A stretch of 64,000 nucleotides of DNA, from assembly GCA_958450365.1 (NCBI GenBank), contig CAUEEP010000757.1:1545501-1609500 (forward strand). Direction: 5' to 3'. This document shows positions 35,283-48,700 of the stretch, piece after piece (positions within the stretch are counted from its first letter, which is position 1; every line of letters starts with the position of its first letter). Below the pieces are notes generated by a model. That model was not told where the DNA came from, did not search any database, and saw nothing but the letters and a program-made list of their open reading frames with translations. The DNA comes from Mesorhabditis belari (lineage: Eukaryota > Nematoda > Chromadorea > Rhabditida > Rhabditidae). A program made the translations under genes and the position numbers.

Positions 35283-38164
35283 TTAAACGACCGATCGTTT
35301 CGCCTTTCTCGACATGTGTCTGTATCGGAGACAGCACGTCTGTTCGGCACATTTCACGTATCCCTGTTGGCACACACAGTTCGATGCAGCACACGAGGTA
35401 GTTGGAGCACTGGAATATGAGAAGTTAGTTTGCTTTTGATTCAATTAGAATTTAAAGACACTAGAAGACGAATGCTTAAAAAAATTAATTTATAAATCCA
35501 AGTTTCATACAGAACGATACTGTGCTCATGATCGGATCCCACTTTACCTGTATTGAGTCATCTGGGCTGGGTAGCTAGCAGTGCAGGCTGGAGCGCAAGC
35601 TGGCTGGCAAGCTGGGGCGCATTGGCTTGGCTGAGAAGGTTGCATCTGGACCTAGAATTTGAGCCTAGATAGATTACATTTCCAGTATTTAAAACCTGGA
35701 ATTGAACTTGTTGCTGTTGTTGCTGACATCCGCAAGATTGTTGCTGAGGCTGACAGTCGCAAGCTGGTTGGGCCTAAAAGGATCAGTGATGCAAAATTTG
35801 AAAGATTCACTTGTGGGCAAGGATTGCAGGCTGGCTGGGCTGGCTGACAATCACAAGCTGGTTGTTGCTGACAGTCGCATGATGGCTAAAGGAAAATGGT
35901 TCTTTTAGTCATTCTTCATGGAAAATGGTTCTCTTAGCCGTCTACCTGTTGCTGAACCTGGAAGACAATCTGTTGTTGTTGACAATCACAAGATGGCTGC
36001 TGAAAATTCAAAGGTTGAGCTTTGTATTGAATGCTTTATATCACCTGTTGGCAAGGATTGCAGGCAGGCTGTGGCTGACAATCGCAAGCGGGCTAAATTT
36101 AAGCGATAACTTTAATCCAAGATCTTTGATATCTGTTTTGATTAGACGTTGTTCAGTTTCATTTAGGCAAACAGTTGATAGTTGTGGATTAAGTTTAACA
36201 TACTTGTTGTTGTTGTTGGGATTGGCAATCGCATGAAGGCTGAAAGAAATTAGTTCTGTTTTGTAAAATTGGTTAAATTCAATGGCTTAGCCACAATTGG
36301 TTTAATAATTCAATCAATCCTTTTGATCACACCTGAGTTTGTGGGCAAGGATCACAGGCTGGTTGCTGTTGCTGGGGTTGACAGTCACAAGACGGCTGAA
36401 AAGGATTACTTGAGTTAATTGAGTTAATACGTGAATTGGAATAGTTTGCAGAGGTAATAAGTAATCGAAAATCTCATTGTACAGATAGTTTTTAGTTTTT
36501 ATCATTTACAAGACCTGTGCTTGTGGGCAAGGATCACAGGCTGGTTGCTGCTGTTGGGGTTGACAGTCACACGAGGAGGGCTAAAGTGATTAGAGTTGCG
36601 ATTAAGTTTTAGTAGTTTACTAGTAGTAATAATAAGTACTAGTAGTACTAGTAGTAATAATTCGTTAGTTATTCAGAGTTATTTTTCAATTAATTAATGA
36701 CATTAAAAACTTGGAAATTACCTGTGGGCAAGGGTTGCAAGCGGGCTGTGGCGCTGGGCAAGGGTTGCAAGCAGGCTGTGGCGCTGGGCAAGGGTTGCAG
36801 GCTGGTTGTTGCTGAAAATTGGTGGTTTATTGAGAATAGCTGGGATCTATTAGCTATTTGCATTGACTTGTAACTTTATTTATAACTCTTGAACTATTAG
36901 ATCACAATGGATACCTGTGGGCAAGGATTGCAGGCGGGTTGCTGTTGCTGAACCTGGACTTGGATTTCGACCGTTGCACAACAAGCTGAAAAATGGGATC
37001 AGCATTAGAATTAGATTAACTTAGTTAAACTATTAAAACTTTAGGCTTTAAGATAAATGATTAATAAGTTTAATCAAGTTTAATAACTTTAATTAACCTT
37101 GCTGTGGCTGCTGTTGACAGCACGACTGCTGTTGAACGGGTTGGCAACTGCAAGCAGGCTAAAAATGTTTTATTAGACTTTGTGATCGCTATTTAATTTT
37201 CGATTTTTCTTTAGATTGTTGAATTTTTCAATCCGGATCTTTTGCCAGCCGTTGTTTTATTTACGATCGGCTCTATGTATCGAGTGACATTGAACAAATA
37301 AAGGGAAAATCTGAGGTGTCATATCGAGAGCCTTGTGCTCAAATGAAAAAGTCAAAGAGTTGAAAGGACATTTCAAAAAGATTAGAAAATGCTTTGGCAA
37401 GTGTAAAATTTGAGAATTAGGCTGAATTGGCTAGAAGTTTACTGTTATAACACAAATTTCTTGAAATCACCACCGATCTTGCTTACTTTAAATTCTCAAC
37501 ACTTAAGCTTTTCGGACGTATTTTCGGCTTTAAGACTGTGTTATTGCAATTTTGAATTTAAAATCCAACCTGTTGTTGAACCTGGCAACATTGAGTACCG
37601 CACATGCCAGCCGATCCGCACATTTGTCGCCGTGCGCGAAGGGAAAGCTCACCCAGAGGTCCCGCTACCGCCTGAATCATCAAGTTTTTGAGTTTTTGGA
37701 TATTGGGAAAAATGTCTTTATTAGCTTTCGAGAACGAAAAACAATATTGAAAACTGAAATCAGCTGTTTTGGATGGCTAAAGCCTCACTCTCGATATGCA
37801 GATTCAATTTTCTCGCGTCAACAGGGAGTTATTTTTGGAAAACCTTAAAAAGACGCGTTGCAAAAAGGCTGTCAAACAATGTTTTGGTTTTAAAATTTGA
37901 GTAATTTAATTAAAACTGACTTCTGAATAACTCAAAAAAAGCAAAACAAAGGTTTAGATGATAAACTGAGAGCTTAAAAGACGTTTGTGAGATCCATGCG
38001 CAAAACTTACGTTGGAGTACTTATTCTAGTCAATTAAAATAATGCTACTGGCCTTATTTTAGAATTTCAATGTTTAAATCACTTAATATTTAAAGATGCT
38101 ACTAAAAACTTTCTCAATCACTCACCAGTCCGAGGATGGTGAACGCAAAAAGTCGGTGGAACAT
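35283..38164 (-). CDS. secreted Cys/Gln-rich repeat protein (abu/pqn-like)
   Basis: Fourteen exons on the minus strand: 38164-38126, 37671-37570, 37158-37098, 36985-36915, 36811-36722, 36580-36515, 36395-36333, 36239-36204, 36092-36045, 35999-35946, 35885-35811, 35773-35708, 35651-35548, 35409-35283; 333 residues. Exon 1 is a signal peptide (MFHRLFAFTILGL). Exon 2 holds a possible processing site (RARRQ) and CGSAGMCGTQCC. Exons 3-12 encode units such as PSCDCQPQQQQPACDPCPQ, mostly one per exon and mostly in phase 0. Exon 13 has QCAPACQPACAPAC and the last exon a six-Cys tail with a basic end. This composition matches C. elegans abu/pqn proteins of the pharyngeal cuticle; the function is inferred from that resemblance. 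Confidence 0.85.
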
Positions 38165-40473
38165 CTTTGATGAGTCTTTGTGAAAATGTAAGAGCTTCTG
38201 CTGAGCTCAGGGCAACGATCTCTTGGCCTCTTTGGTGGCATTTATACCTAGGGATTGTTGGGTGAACCGGTCTTCAGTAAAGGCCACCCGGCTGTGCGGT
38301 GGGATGGGGTAGGGAAAAGAGTTGTGAACCAACCCCGGGTCAAAGGCCCTTGATTCAACAGAAATGCGTGTGCCAGTCTTTTTTCCCTTTCTTTCTCATT
38401 TCCCTTTGAACTGTTTACCCCACTTGCCGCCGCTTAGGAAACATTTTTCTTTGTCTGTCTCTCTTTTCCTTACCCCAACTGAAACTGAAAGCCAAACATG
38501 AGTAACTCTCAGCCTTTAGGTAAGTAGATTCAGGCACCCCTCAAGTGCGAGAGAAAATTTGAGGATTTTGATGGGGAATCTCGACAAAAAGTGTGGAATT
38601 TGAAGAAAAAGTGATTCACTTTTTGTTGTTAAACAAAGTCAATTAGAAGTTTGGTACCAGTTTGGGGTAATGTGCTCAGAATCAGAAATGTTAAGCAAAA
38701 AGAGAATTTGCTAATGGATCTCAAAAAATGGGCCCAAAAAAAGGTTTCCATTTTGCTAGCTAAATTCAATTAGAAGTTTAAAAGAAGTGTAGGACAACTA
38801 GTTCGTTTTTTTTTGTAAACTAAACGGACTTTTTGGAAAAAGTGGGTTTTAAGAATGATGGCTGAACCAAATGGAGATCTAGTTTGTATCATTCGAAAGA
38901 TATATCTTTCTTAACAAAATGGCTTTTGAGAGCTTTTGAAAAGCTTTTGTTTTTGAACATTTTCGGAGGTGCAAAGAAAAATTGGCAGAAACAGAAATTT
39001 GCCTACTCGTCTTTGCACTCCCGAAAAAACCCCAAAAACGAAAGCTTTTCTAAATTGCCAACAACCATTTTGCAAAGGAAATCTAGATCTTTCCAATAGT
39101 GCAAACCGTACTTCATTTGGTGCCTTCAACATTTGTAAAACGAATTTTTAGTGAAAAAGTCCGGCTACTTAGTTGACAATCTAATAAATAAAACTGTTGG
39201 GTTTCAAAGCCGTAGGTGGTGCTATCGTATTGTCAAGATATTCAACCATATTTATCCGGTATAAGTGCACAATCAGATTATTTGTTTTATTTTACTTAAA
39301 TCCACAGCTGATACATTCTCCTGAATAACACTTCATTGTAAACTAAGCCAATAACTTAATCATACAATTCTCGGATAGAATTAAACCCTTTAAAATTTAA
39401 AGGGAGGAAAAATGCTTTTTGCTTTTTATGCTTTTTGATCTCAAAAAAAAATCAGTATAGCCACTCGAAGGGAGGCGCCAATGTTTGCTTGTATGCGATT
39501 TTACACTCTTGCAATAAATGGGATACTCTGTAAACTGATAACCCTTTTTTCTTGCAAAAAAGATCAGTGCATTCTTTTGACAAACAACTTTCTGTACTTG
39601 TGAATCGAAAATCGAAAATCCGAGTTGGGAAAAAGTTTCAACTAACTGGTCTGTAGCACAAATAAACAAACAAAGAAGGAATCCGATTTCTTTCGATTTT
39701 CTTTCAGCTTTTTTGAGTGGATGAGCAAGATTTCGTTGAGTGGATCTACATAGTTAGAAAAACTGCACAAAAGAATATGTTTAATGATCTTTAAATCAGA
39801 GCTGATCTGAGTAAATAGGAGAATTCAAAGACAATGCTGTTCTTATCGTTTCATTTCTCAAATTTTCAACAATGAGTGAAGTGAAGAGTGAAGAACTCTA
39901 ATAGTAAATTAAAAGAGTAGAAATCTATTAGATGTTTAATCTTGAAATGGTTCAACTGAGCTTTTATTTTAACATATGCTTCTTGGTAGACAAATCGGTA
40001 CCACTCGATGCCAATCTCCAATGTTTGCTTGTATGAATTTGAATTCTTTGATGAATGGAGCTGATTTTTTGGAAATGGGCTGTAGATTCTGAATGGATAA
40101 ACTTGTTCTTGTTGCTTTTTGAGATTGCTTGATTAAGGATAGATACTCATACGTTTGAGTTAAAGCTGAGAGTGAGAATTGAAAATACTCAAAGAAATAT
40201 GTTACTCCAAGGTTTAGGAAACAAAAGCGAAACTGCCCACTCCGTTGCTAGATACAACCAGATATCTTCACGCACATTTGTCCATCAAAAAACGTTCAAA
40301 ACTTTCTCTATATTTTCCCCTTTTACAAACATCGACCAGCTCCTCAAACGACACTTCCTTATAGAGAACAGGCTTCGATGGATAAATATTGAGCATTTTC
40401 ACGGCCGTCTCTCACGGACTCTGGCATTCAGGGTGTTTCGCTTTTCTAAATTTTTCAATTGCACAAACTTAAT
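38165..40473. other. intergenic region between two secreted-protein genes
   Basis: Holds the promoters of the divergent genes at 38164 and 40474 and one small foldback (38938-39050). No convincing exon. A phrase ccaatgtttgcttgtatg occurs twice (about 39480 and 40017), suggesting a small old duplication. The 90-codon minus frame at 39397-39669 has no recognisable feature. Confidence 0.5.
38938..39050. repeat. small foldback repeat
   Basis: gaaaagcttttgtttttgaa and cggaggtgcaaag in the left arm pair with ctttgcactcccg and caaaaacgaaagcttttc in the right arm. Arms of about 38 bp surround a 35-bp loop. Probably the remains of a MITE; it could form a hairpin in RNA. Confidence 0.6.
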
Positions 40474-42921
40474 ATGCAAATTGCCTTTGGGCTTTCAGCG
40501 TTTCTGTTTTACTTATTTATTGTGACACTTCACGCTGAAGATACTAGAAATGAAACGACAACGGAATTGGCTTTAACTACTGTAGGTTTCAAGATAACAT
40601 TTGAATTTCTATAGAGTTGAACATAATCTTTTTAGAGTAAAAAATCAACAACGAGTTTGGTTCATATTCGAGCAAAACGACAATTCTTTGGGGGTGGTTT
40701 CGGCGGTGGTTTTGGTGGAGGTTGTGGCTGTATGATGTTAGCTGTGTGCCCGTGTTCAATGCCTATGATTCCACCACCGATTGTGAGTTTTGAATGTAAC
40801 AGTGCGAAAACTGGGTTCTAATCTTGGTTCTTTCCATAGTAATCATTTTGAGACCAAAGTTTGGGAATTATTGTTGGAAATTTTTAACCATAGCATGTTG
40901 ATTACTAAATACTTATTCTAGTTGTACTTTTTCCAAAGATTTCTATTCCAGAATCCCCTCAACCATTCCAGTTTCACCAATCTTTGCTATAGTTTTTATT
41001 ATAGGAAAAAAGATTGCTTTACGACTTCGTTTGTTGATAGGCTTATTGATAATCTGAGTCTCCCAAATTTGAAAGAGAAAAGATCAATTAAGTAAAAAAG
41101 GGGCCTATAGTTGTGATTCATTGTGATTGACAGAGATTTAAATAGCGGAAAGGATTTTCGAAGATTCTACAATGAATAATGTAAGTAAAAATTGCAGAAG
41201 AGTTGAAAAAATCATCAAAAAATTTCGTTTGTCTCTTTCCGTCATAAATACATTGTGTTTCAGTATCAAAAATGTCTCATTTTGTTTTAAAATCTTAAAA
41301 TCTTTCTTCAGTAAAATTTGCTCGCACTTTGTTTTTCTATTTTTGACCAAATTTCACTGATTCTTTTAACGAAACTTTTCCCCAAAATTTCCCAAAAAAA
41401 CGCACATAAGCCGACTGCTGATAAGGCTTTTCAAGAGAAAAGACGCCCCGAAAATTTAATAGACTTGCTTAAAAATGTCTTTTTTTGCTCTTCCAAAGCT
41501 TTTTTTGTTTGCTTATCAAACGTGACTGTACAGGATTGGGCACTTTTGTGCAAAAGGAAAGGTGTAATATTGCATCCCTTTGACGCGTGAGGAGAATTGA
41601 AAGGCATGAAAAGAGTGTATCGATTGAGTTTTACACCTTTTGTGGAATGGAAAGAGGGAAAGAGGATCAAGCCTTTTTTTACCCTAAAACAAGGGTGTGG
41701 CCCATCAAGTTTTTTTGCCTAGATGAATCACTTCTTACGTTTAAAGATAGGTATGCAGTGCTGAAATGAACACAAAAATGGCCCAAGTCAGCAAGAATGT
41801 TTGGTGCAAAACAATGCTTTGTAATTCCACCTGGTCAAATCAAATCAGTAACTCAACTAGGGTTGTTACAACCGGTCCAGGTCTAGATCAGTTCAGGCTT
41901 CGGACCAAAGGACTTTGTAGGCTAGGATCTGCAGCAAAGACTGATTTGGGGCCAAGACAAGCTAAGCTAAGCAAGGCTAGAGGTTATGCCAGAAGCCAGG
42001 TTCTGGAACAAGCCATAATTCGACTTTTGATGATCAAATTCTTGTCCTTGCCTTCTTCCTAACAATAACAACTCAAAAACATGCCCAACCGAAATCCATA
42101 GCAAGTTTGATGCAAAAACAACTAAAATTTTAAAAGTTTACGGTAAAATCTTTCATTTTCGAACCAAACATGGGTGGGGCTGTCCGTTTTTTTAAATGAA
42201 TCACACTTCCAGCCGGCCGGCTTATGTGAAAGGCGAGACGCCGCCACAATCAAACGAAATTTAGTGTCCATTATTTGGAGCAAAAATTTTCGGGTCGAGA
42301 ACTTGAACGTACACGTTGCAAGATTTGAAGGATTATGAAGCATAAAAATAAGAAATGTGGGCAATGTAATAAATTTTTAGTCGTCGGGCAAGGTCGAAAG
42401 CGAACCAGAAAAAACGGGATATGGAAAAGAATGAACTTTAGATAATGATGTCCCCGCTGATGATGGGTGGTGGCTGTTGTGGATCGTGTCTTCCGGTGTG
42501 CATGCCTGTTTGTATGAGAATGGGTTGCGGAGGATTCGGAGGATTTGGATACGGTCGAAAGAAACGAGAAGCGCTCATTGCGAGGAATGCGCCTGTGTTG
42601 AAGTGAGTAACGAAAAGGAGTATTTTGAATGCAAAAATGTAAAAGTTTTCAAAGTCTCAAAGTTTATTGGTAAATCAAAGTGAATTCAATTTACAATTCA
42701 TAGATAAAAGCTAAGAAATGTAAGGAATTCAAAATCTTTGTGAAGCTAATTTTGAAGTTGACCATGAAACTTGTTAAAATCTTCAAGAATACAAAAGTTG
42801 TTAGCAGATTGGATACTAAATGAACCAATTCTAACACAACTCCAACTATTCCAGGCTTTCGGCTGTGCCCGTTAAGAAACGCTCTCTCAAAATACTTGAT
42901 GGAACTCGAACGATGGCCTAA
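40474..42921 (+). CDS. small secreted Gly/Cys-rich protein
   Basis: Four exons: 40474-40581, 40636-40782, 42442-42602, 42855-42921; 160 residues with phases joining. Signal peptide MQIAFGLSAFLFYLFIVTLHA. After a short Thr-rich linker comes a dibasic-type site (IRAKRQ) and GGGFGGGFGGGCGCMM. The second half has CCGSCLPVCMPVCMRMGC, a GGFGGFGYGRKKR segment and a basic end. Gly-rich stretches with clustered Cys and Met, and KR cleavage-type sites, suggest an extracellular, perhaps cuticle-associated product. I do not recognise a named family. The intron 40783-42441 is 1.66 kb, much longer than the others. Confidence 0.7.
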
Positions 42922-45769
42922 TCTCTGAAAAATATCAAAAATTTGATGATTAATAGTTTACGTGTATAAATTTTCTAATGTATTGATTAATGCCACATCA
43001 TTCCGGAAGCCGACCGGCATAAACTCATAAGATAGGCGGCGTCTCTCTGCTTTTGATTCAATTAACCAAAAATTGGTTATCAGTTGGGAAATTTTTCAAA
43101 AGAGTCGATTCACATTCACAAATTCACGTGCTAAACCAAAAAAGAAAGAGAAATTCTGTCGTTATAACTTGCATTTTTGTGTTTGTAGAGGGGTTTCCTT
43201 TGAATGGCTGGGGGAAACGCCTGGTTATGCTCAATAAAAATTGGTCAGCTTTGAGGAATGACGCGTTTAAAAAAAAAGGGAGGGAACGAACCCGGAAAGA
43301 ACTGAAATATTCACAAATTTATTTCTTTTGACCAAAACGAGAATCTTTGATTTTACGAGAAAGTCTCAATTTTCTTAATCACAAAATTATTCGCTGATTT
43401 TTGCAATTTGTTCTACTCAGCGAATAGATCTACTACATTTTATCTACAGTAATCTATAGCATACCACGACGAAACTCACTCAAGTATCGTCGGAAAGTGA
43501 GAGGGTAAGTTTCATTGATTCTAAAATTAAACTTTGTTTTGAAGTTTAAAACTTACTTTTCACTGAGAATCATGAATCCTTTTCCTATTGGTCAATCTTT
43601 TGAGTATTAAGATACTGTAAAGCACCGGAAAGCTGTAAAAGCAACTGAAATTTGCCTATGAACACCGAAAGTTGTTATTGATTGGAGAAGAATCCATATG
43701 AACGCTTGAACCTACCGTATATACGACTGTTTTAGCTACAAAATATTTCCAAGTTATCCTTCACCTTTTCGAATGAGACTACTAATGAGACCAAAAGTAT
43801 AGCTTCTTTATACTTGTAGAACTGGCAACTAATTGGCACTTTTAAAATCAACACTAGACTCGCTTAGCTGTAAAGTTCGTTTAAGCAGAAATTGCAGCTT
43901 CCAGAATGGATATAGGTACCGTAAACATTCTAATAGAAGAGCCAGCTCTTCTATTTTTCAATGTCCCTCTGAAATTCTTTTTGAGCATTATACCAGTATA
44001 CCCAAATTTTCAAGAGCTCAAAAATGAGTGTTTTTGTTGGATTTTCATCCGGTTTTCGATCTCATTAAGCTTTTTTAGTCTATAAATATTATTTAAAGCT
44101 TTTGGAAGTCTTTAAAAAATGATTTTTTTTATCCAAGAGTTTAAAAACCCGAAAAAATGAAAATTTAAAGGGGGCTCTTCAATTGGAATTAAAACGGTAA
44201 TTACTTTCAAGACTTGCTACCATAATCTTCGTACTACGCTAACATTTCGAGGCAAATCTGATCAAAAAGTCAACATTTCAGTGACGATATTCTAGTTGCG
44301 ACCTATCAAATGGTACAAGGCGTGTAATTTTTCCACTCATTCACAAAATCAACCCATAAATGTAGAGCTTCTCGTCAACTCTTTTTCTATTTTTTTTCTT
44401 CTTTGCTATGAGGTGTCCATCGATGAGCAGTCCTGAATTTCTGAAAGGAGGCTTCAAAGGGGAAAGCTCCAAAAATGAGCTTCTTAGCGTCTTATCCTTG
44501 ATAAAGGCGACGTAGAACCTTTCTCTTTCTCTGTTTCTCTTATTTGCCTCTTTCAAAAAACTTCTTTTAGCTAATGATTCAAGCTTTTTGACCAAAACGT
44601 TTTGCTTCAGAGCTTTTTAAATTTAAAGAAAACTTTTTGCATCTAAACCTTATTAAAGGGCCAGATTTTGTTTCCCAGTAAATCTTGCTCTGGTTGCTTT
44701 AGTGATAACTGATTTATTTGCAATCATTACTTTGACAGGTCTGTTCATCTTTGACTGTGGGTGCAATTAATGTACATCACTAGCAATTTAGTAGTCAAAT
44801 TTTGTTCTCGTTTTGATGCATTTCTTCAGAACTCTCTGGAACATCCTTTCAATCAAGAAATCTCACATTTCACACTAGGTTTTTCCTTGTTTTTCAAAAT
44901 TTTGTTGACGTAAATACAAACGTTAAAACATTGATTTTTGGCGAGATTTGTAACTTTCTAACTTTCACAATTTGCCCTCTCATCACCAGCCACTCTTTTC
45001 TTCGATCGCTTATCAGGAAGCTGTTAAAATTAGGCTTAGAAACCAGGACAAAAAATGACATAAGACTTTTGTTCTGATCCATCGCCTCATTTGAAAATTT
45101 AGAATAATTTGAAAAGCTTTCGTTCAAGCTGAAAATTGTCAATAAGTTGGCTTTTCTCATCGTTTTCTTTCAATTTTAACTTCTCCAGCTCAAAATCTGG
45201 GCAACCTGATCCATTTTATCCGTTTTTAAAACTTCACCTGCATTTTTGATCTTAAACTTATCATAAAATAATTAAATCTGAAAACGTCAGTAATTTCCCG
45301 GGAAGAGTTAGAAAAAACGCCGTTTAGAAGAATTGAATAATAGTCGAAAAGCCCATTTCTGATAGCCTCTGATAACAAAATTCTTGAACTAATTTTCGGC
45401 AAAAAGGCTCCGGCCTTCAAATTGTCAGCAAATACAGTAGTCTTGAATTCTGAATTGATTCTCAAATTTATAAATTTTATTTAGATAAATCTTTTCTTCT
45501 ATCTTCTAATAAGAAATCAATAAATACTCAATGTTTTAACTTTAATTGAATTGTTTTTCAGAATCTTTTCTCAGCTGCATGAGCAAAAGAAAAGCAGCAA
45601 GTATTGGGGTTTGTTTTAACGCTTTAAAACTAAATCCTTTTGCTAATTCACTAACATTGAGCTTTTTAAAAATCCTTCTTGGCTTTGTTAACGATTAGTT
45701 TGCTTAATAAGTTCAAGTACTTTTCTGCAATCATCGATCAATTTATTTGAGAGTGGTGTTTAATCGAGA
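42922..45769. other. intergenic region before the mucin-like gene
   Basis: AT-rich. No open frame has splice support or protein motifs. It would hold the promoter of the gene at 45770. I see no RNA gene or clear element. Confidence 0.5.
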
Positions 45770-48700
45770 ATGTCAACGAGAACGTCTTCTTGGGATGTCG
45801 GCTCGGTGAAAGTCAGTCGAAACACTCGAAGGACGGTTTTTCTCCTCATCGGAGCTCTGATTCTTGTTGTCCTTGTAGCCGTCGGAATCACATTGGGCAT
45901 TGTCTTTGGAACGAAAAGCAAGGGTACGTACCTAAACCATTTGATTACTGACTTCATACTTCAATTTAGACAACACAAAACCCGTTGTACCGGTAAACAC
46001 AAAACCAAACCAAACGATGGCCGTGAATATCTATTTCCGAAAGTATGCGTCTCAGGCGGCGAACCGTGCCAAACGAGCTACTTCTGAATACGATGCCTGC
46101 ATGGATAGGGTGAGATTTCATTGTGAACAAAAAGTAACTTATTTCAAAGCTAAACCAATGTTATTTTTCCCCAGTGGGCAAAACTTGAGTAAGCAAAGAA
46201 TAATAGCAAAAATGTTTGCAACTTGATGAACAAAAAAATTCCTATCAAATAACAAACTGGGTTTAGTATTCGGATTAATCAGCGGACAATCAGGACCAAA
46301 CTTACTTTAATACTGACTTCGTTTCTGATTTTTTCTTACAAAGTATTTAGATGCGCGATGTCACTCAACAATCCTTGAGTGAAATCATGAACAAAGGAGA
46401 TCGAAATCTTCTTGTCAACGTTTGGGATGAGGAGGGAGTGCACGACGCCGTCCCAGCCAGTGAAGTCATTAAAAGACTGGGAGAACCTGCTTCCGTAACA
46501 AATATAGCACCCAATCAAACACAGTACGTTTTTCACTTATTTCGGTGTAAGCCGTAAGTCCAGATCTTGGATACTTGCTGATCTAGCTCATTGTTGGAGC
46601 GTTTGCCCGGTAATCGGAAGGTCGTTGATGGTTGGGGTCCCGGTGGTCGCCGACCATTTGTATTCCCAGCCATAGGTCACAAAAAGACTGACGTTTCCAA
46701 CTGTTGAACAGTTTCAGATATTTGAAAAGAAAATGCCTATGAAAAATTTCCCTGTTTTCAGTCGTTGGTCGGCGATGAGCTTGGATGACCGAATCGAAAA
46801 CATGGTGTACTTTGCTCCATGCAGTGAATATCCGTGAGTTTCCATGTCTACTCACCAGAAATAACATGCTTATATAACAAATAACACGATATCTGATTCA
46901 ATGCGTACCTTGCTTAAACTCTATGCCAAAATTCACATTTCAGTGACTCGGATCTCGACTTTAATGGTACTTTCGAGTATATGAAGACAATTTTGATCAA
47001 ACAAAAAAGTAGGTTTGAGAGCAAATTTTGAGAAGTATAATTTGGAATATAATATACTAGTGGCTTTGAAAAAATATCAAATAGGTCAATAGCTGTGTAA
47101 TGATCAAAAATTATATGTACAAAAATCCATGGACAAATCGATAATTGCAATTTTAGACAAGGGACTGCTCCCTGTGCAGTTCATTTCTGGATTGAAAAAC
47201 GCAAGCGAGATTGGCATACCACAGGAAATTGCAGATCTTGGCATGAAATTCGCCGGACTTGATACTCCTCTTGAGAATATCACGAAAAACATTGTGGATA
47301 ATATGCCAAATATCACCATTACCACAACTTTGACATCGCCAAAAACTACAACCCCTATTACAACAATGAGCAATACACCTGCAGAAACCACGTCTGTTCA
47401 TACTAGGACCGTCTATGAAACGGGCACTCCAGCGTTGACTACAACTGAGCAAGAACCGAGACTGAAAACGACCGAACCCTCAACTACCGTTGAAACTAGT
47501 CCAACAGAGCAACACAGCTCGAGCACGGTGGAAACAAGTACGAGTATGAAGATAAGCACTCAATTGAGCAGCTTGCCTTCTACTAAAGCTGAAACTAGTT
47601 CTGCCGCGACTAGCTCTACCATTACATCAACCAACGGACAAAGCTCAACAGAATATACAACATCACCTACGACCACCAAAACAATAGCCACCATTGAAAC
47701 TACAGCAGAATCCAAAACCACAGCAACATCTGGAACATCATCAAAAACTGAACCTTCCGGCACGACGGGACAAGTCTCAACAGCATCAGCTAATACACCG
47801 GGTTCTGCCTCAACACAATCAGTGGGCACAACTGCACGTGCAGAATCAACTGGCACGATAGGCTCATTCACAACAGAATCCATCGGAACGACGGGTGCAG
47901 TCACCACAGAATCAATCGGAACGACCGCCGCAGTCACAACCGGACCAATCGGAACGACAGGCTCATTCACCACAGAATCAGCCGGCACCAAAGGCCCATT
48001 CACCACAAAATCAATCGGAACGACGGGTGCAGTCACAACAGAATCAATCGGAACGACAGGCTCATTGACCACAGAATCAGCCGGCACCACCGGAACAGCC
48101 GGCACGACAAGCTCAGTCGCAACAGAATCAGCCAGGACAACCGTCGCAGCCACAAGAGAATCAGCCGGCACCACGGCATCATTTAACACCGAATCAGCAG
48201 GTACGACGGCATCAGTCACGACGGGACCAGCCGGCACGACAGGATCAGTTACCACAGAATCAGTCAGGACAACCGTCGCAGCCACCACAGAATCAGCCGG
48301 AAGCACAGGATCAGCTTCAACGGAACCAGCCGGCACCACGGGACCATTTACCACCGAATCAGCCGGTACATCGGCCTCAGTCACAACAGAATCAGCGCGT
48401 ACGACGGTCTTAGTCACAACAGAATCCGCCGGCACCGCCGGACCATCCTCAACGCAATCAGCCGGAATCACAGGTTCAGTCACCACGGAATTGGCCGGAA
48501 CGACGGCCTCAGTTACAGCGGAATCAGCCGGTACGATATCGTCAGTCAATACAGAATCAGCCGGAACGATGGCGTCAGTAACAACGGAATCAGCCGGAAC
48601 GATGGCCTCAGTCACAACACAATCAGCCGGAACGATGGCCTCAGTCACAACGGAATCAGCCGGAACGATGGCGTCAGTCACAACGGAATCAGCCGGAACG

